Source: Craspedostauros australis (lineage: Eukaryota > Bacillariophyta > Bacillariophyceae > Mastogloiales > Achnanthaceae). Taken from it: a stretch of 64,000 nucleotides of DNA. Position 1 is the stretch's first letter. Every line of letters starts with the position of its first letter. The translations under genes were made by a program, and so were the position numbers. The notes below the pieces were generated by a model. That model was given only the letters and a program-made list of their open reading frames with translations. It ran no database searches and was not told the DNA's origin. Below are positions 1 to 11,483 of this stretch, in pieces. The DNA lies in the NCBI GenBank assembly GCA_026770025.1, contig JAMXDE010000023.1, forward strand, positions 930,001-994,000, given 5' to 3'.

Positions 1-2422
1 CCACATCCCGCGGCATCGATGTGTTGGCAGCGCGCGCCGTATCCTCCACTCGCACTGGATCTGCGATACGGACGCTACGATTCGTCGCCCACATCCGTTC
101 TTCCCTCAACGCCTTCACTTGGGCCTCCAGCATATCCATCCGTTTCATGGTCTCGAGACGTTCCTCCACCTGCTTGACAGCACCCATCACGGAGAATGCC
201 TTGATCAGGGCATCACGTTCCTCCACTAACTCCTCCACACGTTTGTTGAGTATATTCACCTTCATCGTCATGAGATGATTCTCCCGTCTCAACTCCTCCA
301 TCTCTTCTTCATCGTCCTCGAGGTCCCCGCCTGTTGATTCGTCGTCATCCATGCTGATGTCCACGCTGTATCCCATGTTGTCACTTGGGGCGATGGAGAC
401 ATCACCGATATCATCATCGTCGTCATCAGCCAGTTCATAACTTCCGTCGTGGATGAGATCATTCAATGGAATCTCTTTGGACTGATCGTCCATTTCATCC
501 GCCAGCTCCTCGTCTTCATCCTCGTCAGTGTTGCTGCCGCTGCCTGTACTGGCGCTACTGTTATTGCTGCCACTGCGGCTAACGCTGTTGCTACCGCTGC
601 TGCTGCTTTGGTCATTCTCATCTTCTTCCATGATATCATCCAAGTGATCATCGTGCAAATCATCATGCAAATCATCGGAGCTGTCATCGTTGTCTTCCTC
701 ATCTCCTTCCATGATATCATCCAAAAACTCATCATTAACTTCGTCATCCTCTTCTTCGGACGTGTATTGCAACGCGAGTTCCTCGTCGCTGTAATCGCTG
801 TCGGACTTGGTGGGATTGAAAGTATCGTCGTCGCTCGACACGTACTGCGGCGGCTGCGGCACGCTGTCGGATCCGGTCGACACATCGTGGCCGCTGTCAT
901 CATCGAGGAGCATGTCGCTGCTGATGGAATCGTCGAACCGATCCTCCATGAAGTCATCTCGCTCGCGTGACGCGCGTGACACCTGCATGGCCAACGTGAG
1001 GGCGACGCGACACATGTCGACGGGGTTCTGCTTGAGCACGATATCCATGGCCGATCCGCGCACCGACGTGCCGAAGGCCAGGAACAGCGCGATGGCACCA
1101 TCCGTCGTGATGCGGTTGTCCTGCAAATTCAATTCCTGCAGCTGCGACGACGTCGCCGCGTCGCCCAAGCGACCCATGGCCGTGGCGCAGTCATTCTCCA
1201 TAGCGTTCCTTGAAAGATCCAATCGTTCCAAGTGGCTGCGGCCCGTGCGGATGGTCTGCACGAGGATCTGCATGCGATCGGCGTCGAGGCCTATATTTTC
1301 CAATTTGAGGTACCGCAATCCGCTGAGGATACGCAGGGCGCCGCACAGGCCGCGGTCGGCAAAGTCCATGTCCGACAGCACGGGGCTGCCGGCAAAGACG
1401 ATGGACTTGAGCTGCTTCTTGCCGTTGCGATGCATCTTTGTGGCCAATTCGAGCAAGCCGGCGCATGGCAGACGCGTGGAGATGACGGATCGGCGTCGGC
1501 TGCGGCCGGAGCTGCTGCGGCGCGATTGGCTGTCATCGTCCGTGTCGTTGCCATTCGCGTGCGTGAGAGTGACGGCGCCGAGGTGGGTCCATTGCAGCGT
1601 TTCCAAATTCTCGCATCGTGACAGGAAGCGGTTGGCGGATTGCACGGCGTGGGACACGGCGAGGGCGTCGATCTGGTTGCTCAATGAGAAATACTGCAGG
1701 GATGCGGCGGAAATCTGCTCCTGAAACGTGACGTCCATCATGATGAGACTGCGCGGATCGAGGTGGACGTTCTCCAGGATGAGCTTGCGGAAGCGCTGCT
1801 GCTGACCCAGGCATTTCCAGACCGTGAAGGGCAGGATGTTGTGCGACAAATCCAGGACCTCCACGGGGCTATTAGCATAGACCGAGACGAGATGATTGAG
1901 AGTGTCCTCGTCTGTTTTGGGTGGCGGGACGCCAGCGAATTCATCCATGTCGGGCAGGGCGACGATATCATGCATCGTGACGCTCCAAACGTCGCGTGCG
2001 TGGTCGGCCAGGAAGATGGTGAAGCATTCCAGAGCATCCATTTCGAATCTGAGCCCTCGCATGGAGATGACGTCCACGACGAGATTGGGAATGCGTTGCA
2101 GAGAGCGGAATTCCCGAGCAAAGGCGTCCACCATCGTGAGCGCCGTCTGCTTGTCGACCATGCTGGGCAACGTGATGGTGATCGTGGCCCTCGCAAAGTT
2201 TCGTCTGCGATGGAAGGAGGAGGACATGGCATGGTGGTGGTGGTTGCTGTGCGTGCTGCTGTCGTGGTCGCGAGTGTGCTGCCGCCGATGATGGCTGATC
2301 TCGGTGGCAGCAATGTCATCGCCCTCCGTCGTCGCTATCCTCGTGTTGCAGGTGGGCGGTGTGCCATCTTGGTGATTCCCAATGATCTCGACGGTCACGG
2401 GCATCTCAAATGGCTGGACCAT
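1..2422 (-). CDS. LRR (RNI-like) protein with acidic and coiled-coil C-terminal part; partial, runs off left edge
   Basis: The minus strand is open from an ATG at 2422 to the window edge: 807 complete codons, with an in-frame stop upstream at 2441-2443. The 3' end lies outside the window. Residues about 190-420 hold leucine-rich repeat motifs of the ribonuclease-inhibitor type, such as VLDLSHN, LERLDLSRN and LQELNLQDN. A long Asp/Glu/Ser-rich low-complexity stretch follows, then a charged heptad-like segment near the edge (EEMEELRRENHL, then KRVEELVEERDAL) that should form a coiled coil. There is no signal peptide or membrane segment, so it is probably a cytosolic or nuclear interaction scaffold. 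LRR proteins of this class bind other proteins; the partner cannot be inferred. No intron is needed in this part. Confidence 0.85.
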   Translation of the reverse strand, partial: MVQPFEMPVTVEIIGNHQDGTPPTCNTRIATTEGDDIAATEISHHRRQHTRDHDSSTHSNHHHHAMSSSFHRRRNFARATITITLPSMVDKQTALTMVDAFAREFRSLQRIPNLVVDVISMRGLRFEMDALECFTIFLADHARDVWSVTMHDIVALPDMDEFAGVPPPKTDEDTLNHLVSVYANSPVEVLDLSHNILPFTVWKCLGQQQRFRKLILENVHLDPRSLIMMDVTFQEQISAASLQYFSLSNQIDALAVSHAVQSANRFLSRCENLETLQWTHLGAVTLTHANGNDTDDDSQSRRSSSGRSRRRSVISTRLPCAGLLELATKMHRNGKKQLKSIVFAGSPVLSDMDFADRGLCGALRILSGLRYLKLENIGLDADRMQILVQTIRTGRSHLERLDLSRNAMENDCATAMGRLGDAATSSQLQELNLQDNRITTDGAIALFLAFGTSVRGSAMDIVLKQNPVDMCRVALTLAMQVSRASRERDDFMEDRFDDSISSDMLLDDDSGHDVSTGSDSVPQPPQYVSSDDDTFNPTKSDSDYSDEELALQYTSEEEDDEVNDEFLDDIMEGDEEDNDDSSDDLHDDLHDDHLDDIMEEDENDQSSSSGSNSVSRSGSNNSSASTGSGSNTDEDEDEELADEMDDQSKEIPLNDLIHDGSYELADDDDDDIGDVSIAPSDNMGYSVDISMDDDESTGGDLEDDEEEMEELRRENHLMTMKVNILNKRVEELVEERDALIKAFSVMGAVKQVEERLETMKRMDMLEAQVKALREERMWATNRSVRIADPVRVEDTARAANTSMPRDV

Positions 2423-4475
2423 GCTGCCATCTCCCGATGATCAGCGATGGAGCCGTTGCGTCAGTTCGTTTGTTGCGTCTGTTGCGTCGATTGGCGTCTG
2501 TTGCGTTGGTTGGGTATTAGAGAACGATAGACACTCGTGCTCAGCGAGGTGGTGTGCGTTGTGATATCAGTGATGCTGGTGCTCTGAGTTGTGTTGTCCT
2601 CTTTTTCTGTATACTCAAGTCAGAGAGAGAGAGAGCAATGCTATTCCGAGTGCGGGTTGCCGATGGATGGTGGTGGTCTGGGACGCTGCCTTTCGCTACA
2701 ACTCCGCCTCTCTTTGATATTCCGTCTCTTAATAGAATACTATACTATACTTGACAGAAGTATCGCACTTGTCGGGTATGAGTGCGTACTCGTATGTATT
2801 GTATAGCAATATAATGTAAAAATACAATAGTATGTATGGTGTGGAGAGTTTGCAATGTGATGGAGAAATGTTGATGAAATGAAGTGAAGTGAAAAGACGT
2901 CTGCTGCGTTGGGTTGTGATGTGATGTGTTGTTTCGTCTTGTGGTGTTTCGTGTTGTGCTATGTGAAATCGAATGGAAAGTAATGACGGTTGGCGCGGTC
3001 CGATGACGTCCGTTTGGCTGGGCTCGTCCCTTGTCCCTCGTCACCTTGGCGGGCTGGCAGGCTGGCACGGTTTGCGCTGCTTCAGTGGCGGAGAGAGATG
3101 GTCGTGGTGTTGGTCGTGATGATGGTTGCGACGACGATCTCCTCCACGTTCAATGTGGGCGCAATTCGAGTGCAATGCAATTTGATGGGATAGGATGAGT
3201 AGCCTCGTTCTTCTGATTTTTGTGGCTGATGATGTTGATTCACCGTGGACGTGTTTATCGGTAATGGAGACAACTCCGCCCTTGTGTGATGGGAGTCGTT
3301 GGCTCGGTCTTTGGTTTTGGTCGTGATGCCAAGACTGTTACTCCGAGATGGCAACACAACACAAAACCGGTTCCAACAGAGAGGGTGGGAGGTGAAGCAG
3401 AGAGAGAGACACAAAAGCCAGAGATGCGGCAGCAGATGTCGGTGTCAATTTCAATGCGGATGTCTGCCACCAGATTTCAAAGGCCTGCCAACCAAGATGG
3501 AGTACGAATCCTTCCTTGGTCGACCACAGAGTGCCGGTATCGGTATTGTTGGGTGACGCTTGTTGATGATGGCGCAGAGTGATGCTTCACGCAAGTGGGG
3601 AGGACTGCCTCTCTCTCTGTTGATGATGTTGAGCGCGATACGGCGGTCTCCAATGCTCAAACTGGTGCACTCTTGCATGGTAGTACACGTATTACAAGAG
3701 CCAGAGTAACAATTGCGAAGGTCGGTATAGACAGCTTCGAAACATCAATCCAGACCAATCATTTCTCTGGACTCTCTCTCCCAAGACACGAGAGGGGTGG
3801 ACGGCTCCTTCTCGTCGTTGTCCATGTCCATGATGGTGGCGCCTCGACAGTTGATGGACGCACAACAACACAAGAGAGATGACTTGGTGACACATGGAAC
3901 GAGCCAGAGAGTGAGGACGTGTGACGACTTCTCTCCCTTCCCCGTGTATTTGTACCCCTGGGTGGTTACTTGTTTCTTTGCGCCGCTGTCACCATCGTTG
4001 TGGCCGCCATTTTGCCGCCATTTTGCCTTCCATCTGTCTTGTGCCCCTCTCGCGCGTATTCGAAGTTGTGTGAGACTTTTTCACCCACCGTTCGGATAAA
4101 TCCATATCACGTGTGACGTCATCAGTACCTCGAAATCCACAACGGTTCAGTCGCTTCCGATGATTCGCCGGACAAGGCAATGCGGGCGTCTTTCAACACG
4201 CTTTGGCAGACGACTCATCCGACCATACGCAACAACAAAAACAAAGAACAACGCACAAACGCAGAATGCAACGAAAACGAACACACACAGCGAAAGGATC
4301 GACCATGGCGACGGCAGTGATGACAACAGGGGCAACCACGATGACCGCAACGGCTCTTTGCCAACGTTGATGGTTCACAGATACTCGCCCAAAAACCGCG
4401 GCAGGCGCGACATACTACACCCAATCATCAGTGTCAACATCAGCATTGTTCATTCCATTGACCCACTGCCCAAAC
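2423..4475. other. Intergenic, divergent spacer
   Basis: About 2 kb between the LRR gene (-) and the frataxin-like gene (+). It contains GT-rich stretches, a GA-rich tract near 2625-2640, AT-rich DNA near 2740-2830 and A/C-rich DNA near 4225-4290, which looks like a 5' leader for the plus-strand gene. The short open frames show no protein-like composition. I see no gene here. Confidence 0.6.
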
Positions 4476-5105
4476 ATGAACATCATCACGGTCGCGTCAA
4501 CGATCGCAAGGAGGAGACTGGTATTGCGGCAGTTGCCCTCGATCGCGTTTTCGCGATGCGTCGCCGTCGGTGGCAACAGCATCACGTTCGCTGATGCGAC
4601 AATCGCGGCATGGAAACACGAACCGCAGACGCACATGCAGTACCACACGACGGCACCGCATTGCCAGGCCATCCGCCGACGACGCCGCAGGGTCAAGGAG
4701 GATCTGTCCTCGGCCGGCAGTTCCGGCGAAGGTGGCGTGCGCGAGAATCCATTGAAGCACGAACCCATCACGGATCCTTCGCAATTCCGACAATCCGCAG
4801 GACAGCTCATGCAAAAATTGGAGACGGCATTGCGACCCATGCAGGCGGTGAACGACGTCTTTGAGATTACCAGTACACCACCCAGCCTCTTTCGGATCGA
4901 TCTGGCTCCCGTCCACGGGTCGTACATGTTGGAGTTCCACGTGGACGAGAGTACGATGGAATACACGAGTCCCATCAGCGGCAAGGTGTTGTACGTTCTG
5001 AGTGCCAAGACGGGAGAATGGGTCGGCATCGAAGACGGGCATGTCTTTGAGGGCATCCTCGTGGGCGATTTGATCCGCCAATGCAAAGGGCTGCCCAATC
5101 TGTGA
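4476..5105 (+). CDS. Frataxin-like (CyaY-fold) protein, probably mitochondrial
   Basis: The protein is 209 aa from the ATG at 4476; the frame extends upstream only through a GTG. The first 30 or so residues are basic, hydroxylated and free of acidic residues (ARRRLVLRQLPSIAFSR), as in a mitochondrial presequence. The last 110 residues follow the frataxin order: a helix, a strand ending in GSYMLEF, then MEYTSPISGKVLYVL (compare the SSPSSGPKRY strand of frataxin), GEWVG with the conserved Trp, and a C-terminal helix EGILVGDLIRQ. Frataxins regulate Fe-S cluster assembly on the NFS1-ISCU complex in the mitochondrial matrix. The first helix is less acidic than in typical frataxins, so iron binding is uncertain. 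The family call rests on motif order only. Confidence 0.68.
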   Translation: MNIITVASTIARRRLVLRQLPSIAFSRCVAVGGNSITFADATIAAWKHEPQTHMQYHTTAPHCQAIRRRRRRVKEDLSSAGSSGEGGVRENPLKHEPITDPSQFRQSAGQLMQKLETALRPMQAVNDVFEITSTPPSLFRIDLAPVHGSYMLEFHVDESTMEYTSPISGKVLYVLSAKTGEWVGIEDGHVFEGILVGDLIRQCKGLPNL

Positions 5106-6682
5106 GGAGGCAAGAGAATAGTGGTGTTTGGTAGCGTACAGTACCATAGCTCGTCAAGCATAATAGCACTCTACTATAGTATTCGACTCTCCTCGACTAT
5201 ATTCAATTCCATTCCCTTGTTCCGTTGCGCATGGCGTACTGCCCTGCGAGAATGTGTGTGAACAGGATACACATGCGCAAAGCTTCGGGCACGGATCGGC
5301 TAATTTCGGCCACCACATCGAACACCTGGAGCGGGAATTCAAAATTTGAACAGTATTGCTGCATGTGCTCGGACGCAGACATTCTGATACATCCAAGTTT
5401 GTTAGCGAATTCAATACCGATCGCAACGCACGGTGACATTCCATTGGATTGGGTGCCTGGCGCCAAACAGCAAGGTGTTGGCGTTTTGGACGAAGCCGAC
5501 GATGCAGATACGGAAGGAACATGAGTATGACGCAGCTTCCAAGCAGATTGAGAGCAACGTTTGCATGCCGCATCAGTGGCGACGGACCATGAGTAAGGCC
5601 TCATGTTGCCGCAGCAGATGAATCTACTCCATTCTCCAATGGATCATGGCACTTGTTGTATGTGACTGTTTTCACACACAATCACGATTGCTCTTGGGCC
5701 CTCTCCAAAGAGAGAGCGGAATGCTTCGAGGTCAACCACGACCAAATGGCAGAGATGCTTTGCGCTTCCGTGACAACAACCCCTCCGATCCTTGCGGAAT
5801 GACGGCATCATCTCCCACTGGGGTAGATCGTTCAGTGAGAGAACAGGATTGCCTTCACTGAAGCAATTGGCACGATCCATCACTGACGAATACTCTTCGC
5901 ATCATGTCGGCGGACTTGATGCCCAAAAAGTGTTACCCACATACATTTCCCATGACCACTTGCCAAGAACGCAACCAAGAGCACAAAATTCGTTCTTTGC
6001 ACCCATTCATACCGCCGCACTCCATTCTCTGTGGCGGGATGCGAGCCAGAACAAGGCGGCATGGAGTGGAGAGGGACATCCAGGATACCGATGGCACTGT
6101 TAGCACGACAAGGGGGACATTTGCCGAAATTTGTGGATGTCATCGCAAAATGTGAGCGCGGTGTGACCTCGTGTGTTTCGTTTATGTACATATTCCGACA
6201 CGGATATATTCAATGGTCATTAATGTGACAGCGCGCCCAGGATCTCACATTTTCTGTCCGTTCCTATTCTTGGAAAATGCGCAAGTTTGCATGTCACGCT
6301 GTCACGCTTTCATGCCGAATCCATCAATGGAGACAAACAGAAAAGGAGAGGAAGCGGCATCCTTGACCTCTGCAATTGCCGCCGCGAAGTAAAGAACAAG
6401 GCGTACTCGTACGACCCAGTGTGGAGAGCAGAGCGAAAGTGGAGGGGGACTGGAGGGAGGTCGGAGGGAGAGCGACAGGAGATCAAAGCAGAAAAGAGCA
6501 CAGCACAGCAGAAAAGAGAAGAGAAACGAAAGACGCGATCTGTTGGCGGCATCATGATCGATCGGTCATAGTGCGAAACCCATTGCAATCGATTGGAAGG
6601 AAGGTCTCTTCTTCTCTCTCTTTGCTCCCTCCAACTTGCTTCATCTGCATAGTACCACGTTGCGTTGCAAGGTCCGAGCAAG
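5106..6682. other. Intergenic; one weak minus-strand ORF (5203-5604)
   Basis: This lies between two plus-strand genes. The 3' flank of the frataxin-like gene is AT-rich (5160-5215). A 133-codon minus-strand frame starting with ATG (5604 to 5203) has a helical, protein-like C-terminal half (around LQVFDVVAEISRSVPEALR), but I recognise no family and see no supporting exon. It could be a gene fragment. The stretch 6380-6680 is purine-rich and is probably the promoter and leader of the next gene. Confidence 0.4.
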
Positions 6683-9600
6683 ATGATGACAACGACACCA
6701 AATAGATGCAACGAAACGATTGGGCACCGAGCGCGCAGGATGAGCATCCTCGTGTTGATCCTGTGCCTGCATGGATGCTCGGCCACCATGATATTCCGCA
6801 ATCGCATGATGCGCTGGTCCGAAGCCGAGCCTGAAGTGCAGAAGCACAAGCATGCAGGTCTGCGGCGACGAGATGCAATTGGGCGGCTGGAAGCGGAGGA
6901 CGATGTCGATGTCGAGGAATACGACGATGAAGACGATGAAGACGATGATGATGACTACGACTACGACAGTGATGATGATGAAGATAGTGATGATGGTGAC
7001 GATGATGGTGATGACGATGATGGTGATGACGATGATGAAGACAGTGATGACGATGACGACGACGATGATGATAGCAACGACAACGACGATAGCGACGACG
7101 ACAGCGATGACGACGACAGCGATGACAGCGATAGCGACGATCATGATCGTACGCATGCCACCGCCACACATCGCAGAATAAGGCGTTCCACTTCCTTCGA
7201 CGAATTTGCTCATGTGAGGACGAAGTCGAATCACGGTGCCGCCACCTACGAAAGGGCGGAACTGTTGGTTGAATCCAAGTCTCTCGGACGTGTGCCAACG
7301 TCCCAGCCGACCTACGATCCCATCGATCCCGTGGACCTCAACCCAACAACATCCTTCGACGAGACGGAGACGCCGACCACCGGTCCGACCAGAAGGCCAA
7401 CCTCATCGCCGACCTCATCGCCGACCGCCAATCCAACATTGCGACCGACGAGGATCCCAACCTCATCGCCAACTCACATTCCGACAATAACACCAGTTCC
7501 ATCGGATGACACTGAAAGCCCAACTGGATCTGACACGGCCAGTCCGACCTCGCTGGACGACACAGCCAGTCCTACTTCGCCGGGCGACACCGTCAGTCCG
7601 ACCTCGTTGGATGATACGGCCAGTCCTACTTCGCCGGGCGACACCGTCAGTCCGACCTCGATGGATGATACGGCCAGTCCAACTTCGCTAGACGACACGG
7701 CTAGCCCCACCTCCTTGGATGACACAGCCAGTCCTACTTCGCCGGGCGACACCGTCAGTCCGACAGCGATGCCAACGATGGACGACACCATGCCAGTCAC
7801 CCTCATGCCGACGCACGAATCCGCGCCGACGGCTGATCCGCACACCAATGCACCCACCGAAGGTGAATGCGTCGGCAAAGGCAAAGGCAAGGGCAAAGGC
7901 AAGGGTAGCAAGAGTTCCAAGACGTCGAAGACTTCCAAGAGTGACAAAGGCAAGGGCAAAGGCAAGGGAAGCAAGAGCCCAAAGAGTGATGGCAAAGGAA
8001 AAGGCAAGGGTAGCAAGAGCTCGAAGAGTGGTGATGGCAAAGGCAAGGGGAGCAAAGGCTCGAAGAGTGGTGATGGTAAAGGCAAAGGCAAAGGCAGCAA
8101 GAGCCCCAACAGCGATTCTGGCAAAGGCAAGGGGAGCAAGAGTTCCAAAAGCGATTCTGACGAAGGAAAAGGAAAAGGTAAAGGCAGCAAGACTTCCAAG
8201 AGCGATTCTGGCAAGGGAAAAGGCAAGGGCAAGGGCAGCAAAAGCTCGACAAGTGATGAAGGCAAAGGCAAAGGCGAGTGTGTGGAGCCCAGCGAAGACG
8301 GCAAGGGAAGCAAGAGCTCGAAGAGTGATGATGGCAAAGGCAAAGGCAAAGGTAGCAAGAGCTCGAAGAGTGATGATGGCAAAGGAAAAGGCAAAGGAAG
8401 CAAGAGCTCCAAGAGCGACTCTGGAAAGGGCAAAGGTAAGGGCGACAGTGACGGTAAAGGTGACTCGGGAAAAGGCAAGGGCAAAGGCAACGACGGTAAA
8501 GGAAGCAAGAGCCCGAAGAGCGATGATGGCAAAGGCAAGGGTAAGGGCGACAGTGACGATGGAAAGGGAAAAGGTAAAACAAGCAAGGGGAGCAAGAGCA
8601 GCAAGAGTTCCGACGATGGGAAAGGTGGCAAGGGTTACGACGCACCAAGTGCCACCAATTCACCCAGCGGCAAAGGGTACCAGGGCAAATACCCCTACAA
8701 CTTTACGAAATCCAGCAAATCCTTTAAAGGTGCCAAGCACTACAAGGAAGACGAGAACGCGTATTTGTACCGAACCCACAGCCCAACCTTGTCACCCTTC
8801 GCGAACGGCGGAGATGAGGCCAACGCGATCACAGATGGCAATTCGGCCAACGCAACCGAAGACATTATGCCTTCGCCTGCGCCCAGCACCTTAGCCATCG
8901 ATACTATGACCAGCGGACCTACAGGGCAGACTGACGCAGATGAGGGCAACGAGAATGTCGACCTTGGGTCGCATGCACCATCACTCCCTCCAACACGATC
9001 ACCCTCGAAATCACCAACAGGTTCACCGTCTCGGATTCCAACGGGGTCGCCCACCAAAAGACCGACCAGGCTTCCATCCGTATCACCCACCGTATTGCCG
9101 ACCGTCCTTGCGTCCCTTTCGCCCACAGGCCGGCCCACCTCAAGACCAACCAGGGACATCACGATCGAGCGCAACACAGATTCCACGAAGCGGCCATCCG
9201 GCTCGCCAGTGGCAAGGCCAACAAGGAGCCCATCGCGACGGCCATCGTTCGATTCCACCAAGAGACCAACGGCGCGCCCAAACGTGGAACCAACGGACAA
9301 TCCAACCAGACGTCCGAACGTTGAGCCGACAGAGAATCCAACAAGACGTCCGAACGTGGAACCAACAGACAATCCAACCAGACGTCCGAACGTTGAGCCG
9401 ACAGACAATCCAACAATACGTCCGAACGTGGAACCAACAGACAATCCAACCAGACGTCCGAACGTTGAGCCGACAGAGAATCCAACAACACGTCCGAACG
9501 TTGAGCCGACAGAACGCCCAACGGCACGACCAAATGTTGGCTCGACCAGCAGTCCAACGCAATCCATGTCGGCCACGCCGACCAGAACACCGTCGGCTGA

Positions 9601-11483
9601 TTCCTCAGAGACGCCAACAGGCACGCCTGTCATAGTTTCAGCAGCACCAAGCACTACACCTAGCACTGAACCAAGTACGGCGCCAAGCACTGAGCCAACA
9701 AGTCTTCCGACAGGGTCACCAACCTCCATACCGACGGAAGCACCATCATCTACGCCGACGACATTGGCTCCAACGAACCTTCCCTTCATATGCGAAGCAT
9801 TGCCAGCCGACGAGGCGTTGAAAGAAACATTGAATGACATCACACCTGAAACTCTCCTCGATGACCTCGACACTCCGCAAGGTCAGGCATTCGATTGGAT
9901 GGTGTCGAATGATTTGGGGTCGGGCTTCGTCGACCCATGCACGTATGAAACGCTGAAGCAGCGATATGCGCTGATAACCCTCTTCTTTGCAACCGACGGG
10001 AACGGTTGGTCGGAAAGCCAGGGGTGGTTGACCAGCATCCCAGAGTGTAGTTGGGCGCTTCTTACCTGTGTCAATGGCAATGTGACATCATTGGATTTGG
10101 GTAAGTGGAGAAACTGAACTGGTACCATGTGCTGCGATGGAACTTGCGAGGTGTTCGTGTGCTGTAATGCCTGCCTTGTGAAGTTGTTATTCAATCAGAG
10201 CAATGCTCGATGTTGTGGGTCGCAGCCGTCAAACATTGAGACAGTAAAAGTTGCTCTGCTCTATTTGCCATGCATTCTCGTCTGAGAACGGAGTGTCTCA
10301 CCCCATTGCTTCCACTTCTGGCTTCGCACACGCTTTCCATAATACACAACATGGGCGAGCCCATACCATACCTGCACCACGCACAATCCACACACACTCT
10401 CTCTATATATACTCGTATATACACATGTGCACTACCTATCAAACAGACCAAAACAACCTCGATGGCTCCATCCCAGATGAGCTCCAGGTGCTGGATATGA
10501 TCGCCGAGCTCAACCTTTCCAACAATACGCTCAAGGGCACCATCTCATCTTTCCTCCCAAGCCTCGCGGGCCTCCAAACGTACGATGTCGCCTTCAACCA
10601 ACTGACCGGCACCATCCCCACATTCTTGGGCGCCTTCTCAAATCTCCAAGAGCTCTCGCTCAACAACAACCAGCTCACGATGACAATTCCAACGCAGATC
10701 GGAAATGCGAAGGCCTTGGTGACGCTGCAATTGGACGATAATCTCTTGACCGGTGCGATCCCGTCCGAGCTTGGCCAATTGAGCGATACTCTGACGACGC
10801 TGTCAGTTGGGATCAACGACCTCAGAGGAGCCATCCCTCTCGAGTTGTACGACCTGACGTCTTTGATGGAAATGGTGCTGGAGGGCAACAGATTAACTGG
10901 CATCATCAGCACCAGCGTTGGCGATTTGGTAAGCCTGACGACCCTCGATCTTTCCAACAATCAGCTCGGTGGCAATCTGCCCATCACTCTGGGCAGGTTA
11001 TCCAATCTGGTCACATTGGACTTGGCAAGCAACGATCTCATGGGAACGCTCCGGGATACTTTCGCTCCCTTCACCCAGCTGGAGACGATCGACCTGTCAT
11101 CCAACGAGATCCAGGGTCCGCTGCCATCACGGCTGTTCGATTTGCCCAACATCCAGACCATCCTCCTGGACAGGAACAGGTTCGATGGCGTCATTCCGGA
11201 AAATCTTGGCAATGCGGAGCAGCTTCAGCAGCTCTTGCTGTCCTTCAACCTTCTTTCAGGAAACGTACCGGAAATCGACATTGGCAGTTTGGCGCAGCTG
11301 CAGAGCATCGAGCTGCGGAATAACCAGCTGACAGGAAGCATGGCGGCATCCATCTGCCGTCTGCGATCTCCTCGCTTTGGATCCTTGACCGAGCTGACAT
11401 CGGACTGCTCCGGTCTGGCAAACCCTCGCATCGATTGCGACCTGCCATCCTGTTGCACGGCATGCTTTCCACTGCGTGTGTAA
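6683..11483 (+). CDS. Secreted multi-block protein: acidic tract, PT-repeats, silaffin-like Lys/Ser region, LRR domain (2 exons)
   Basis: Exons are 6683-10100 and 10447-11483, with a 346-bp intron (GTAAGT donor, AACAG acceptor, phase 1) that rejoins the LRR motif SLDL|DQNNLDGSIP. The product is about 1484 aa. The alternative ATG at 6740 puts the hydrophobic signal peptide (MSILVLILCLHGCSA) at the very N-terminus. Order of blocks: signal peptide; Asp-rich tract; Thr/Pro PTxxPT repeats; a Lys/Gly/Ser region with many KxxK spacings (KGSKSSK); more PT repeats including a 12-residue tandem; a small Cys-containing N-cap (ECSWALLTC); about ten plant-type LRRs (xxLDLSxNxLxGxxP); and a Cys-rich C-cap. 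PT-LRR secreted proteins are common in diatoms. The Lys/Ser block recalls silica-associated silaffins. Cell-wall or extracellular-matrix attachment is inferred, not shown. Confidence 0.85.
6894..7145 (+). repeat. Asp-codon (GAY) low-complexity repeat
   Basis: An almost unbroken run of GAT/GAC codons with a few Ser, Gly and Tyr codons encodes a strongly acidic stretch just after the signal peptide of the PT/LRR protein. It is likely to vary in length between alleles. Confidence 0.9.
7528..7770 (+). repeat. 27-bp tandem repeat (9-residue SPTSxDDTA units)
   Basis: About nine units encode alternating SPTSLDDTA and SPTSPGDTV within the PT-rich block of the secreted protein. The units differ by synonymous and conservative changes. 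Confidence 0.85.
7870..8640 (+). repeat. Lys/Gly/Ser repeat region (GKGKGKGSKSSKSDD-like)
   Basis: A degenerate repeat encodes GKGKG runs alternating with SKSSKS and acidic spacers. It gives dense Lys-x-x-Lys spacing and many Ser residues, similar in composition to diatom silaffins. Codons alternate AAA and AAG, so the repeat is kept at the protein level. Confidence 0.85.
9270..9560 (+). repeat. 36-bp tandem repeat (12-residue RRPNVEPTDNPT units)
   Basis: Eight consecutive 36-bp units encode RPNVEPT(D/E)NPT with small changes; the last unit is degenerate. The DNA of neighbouring units is nearly identical, which suggests recent expansion or homogenisation. Confidence 0.85.

Noticed and set aside
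449-970. Hydrophobic plus-strand frame that looks like a membrane protein
   Set aside because: It is the antisense of the Asp/Glu/Ser-rich part of the LRR gene; complementing GAY/GAR codons gives Ile/Val/Leu runs.
7474-8631. Leu/Pro/Ser-rich minus-strand frame
   Set aside because: Antisense of the Lys/Gly/Ser repeat of the PT/LRR gene.
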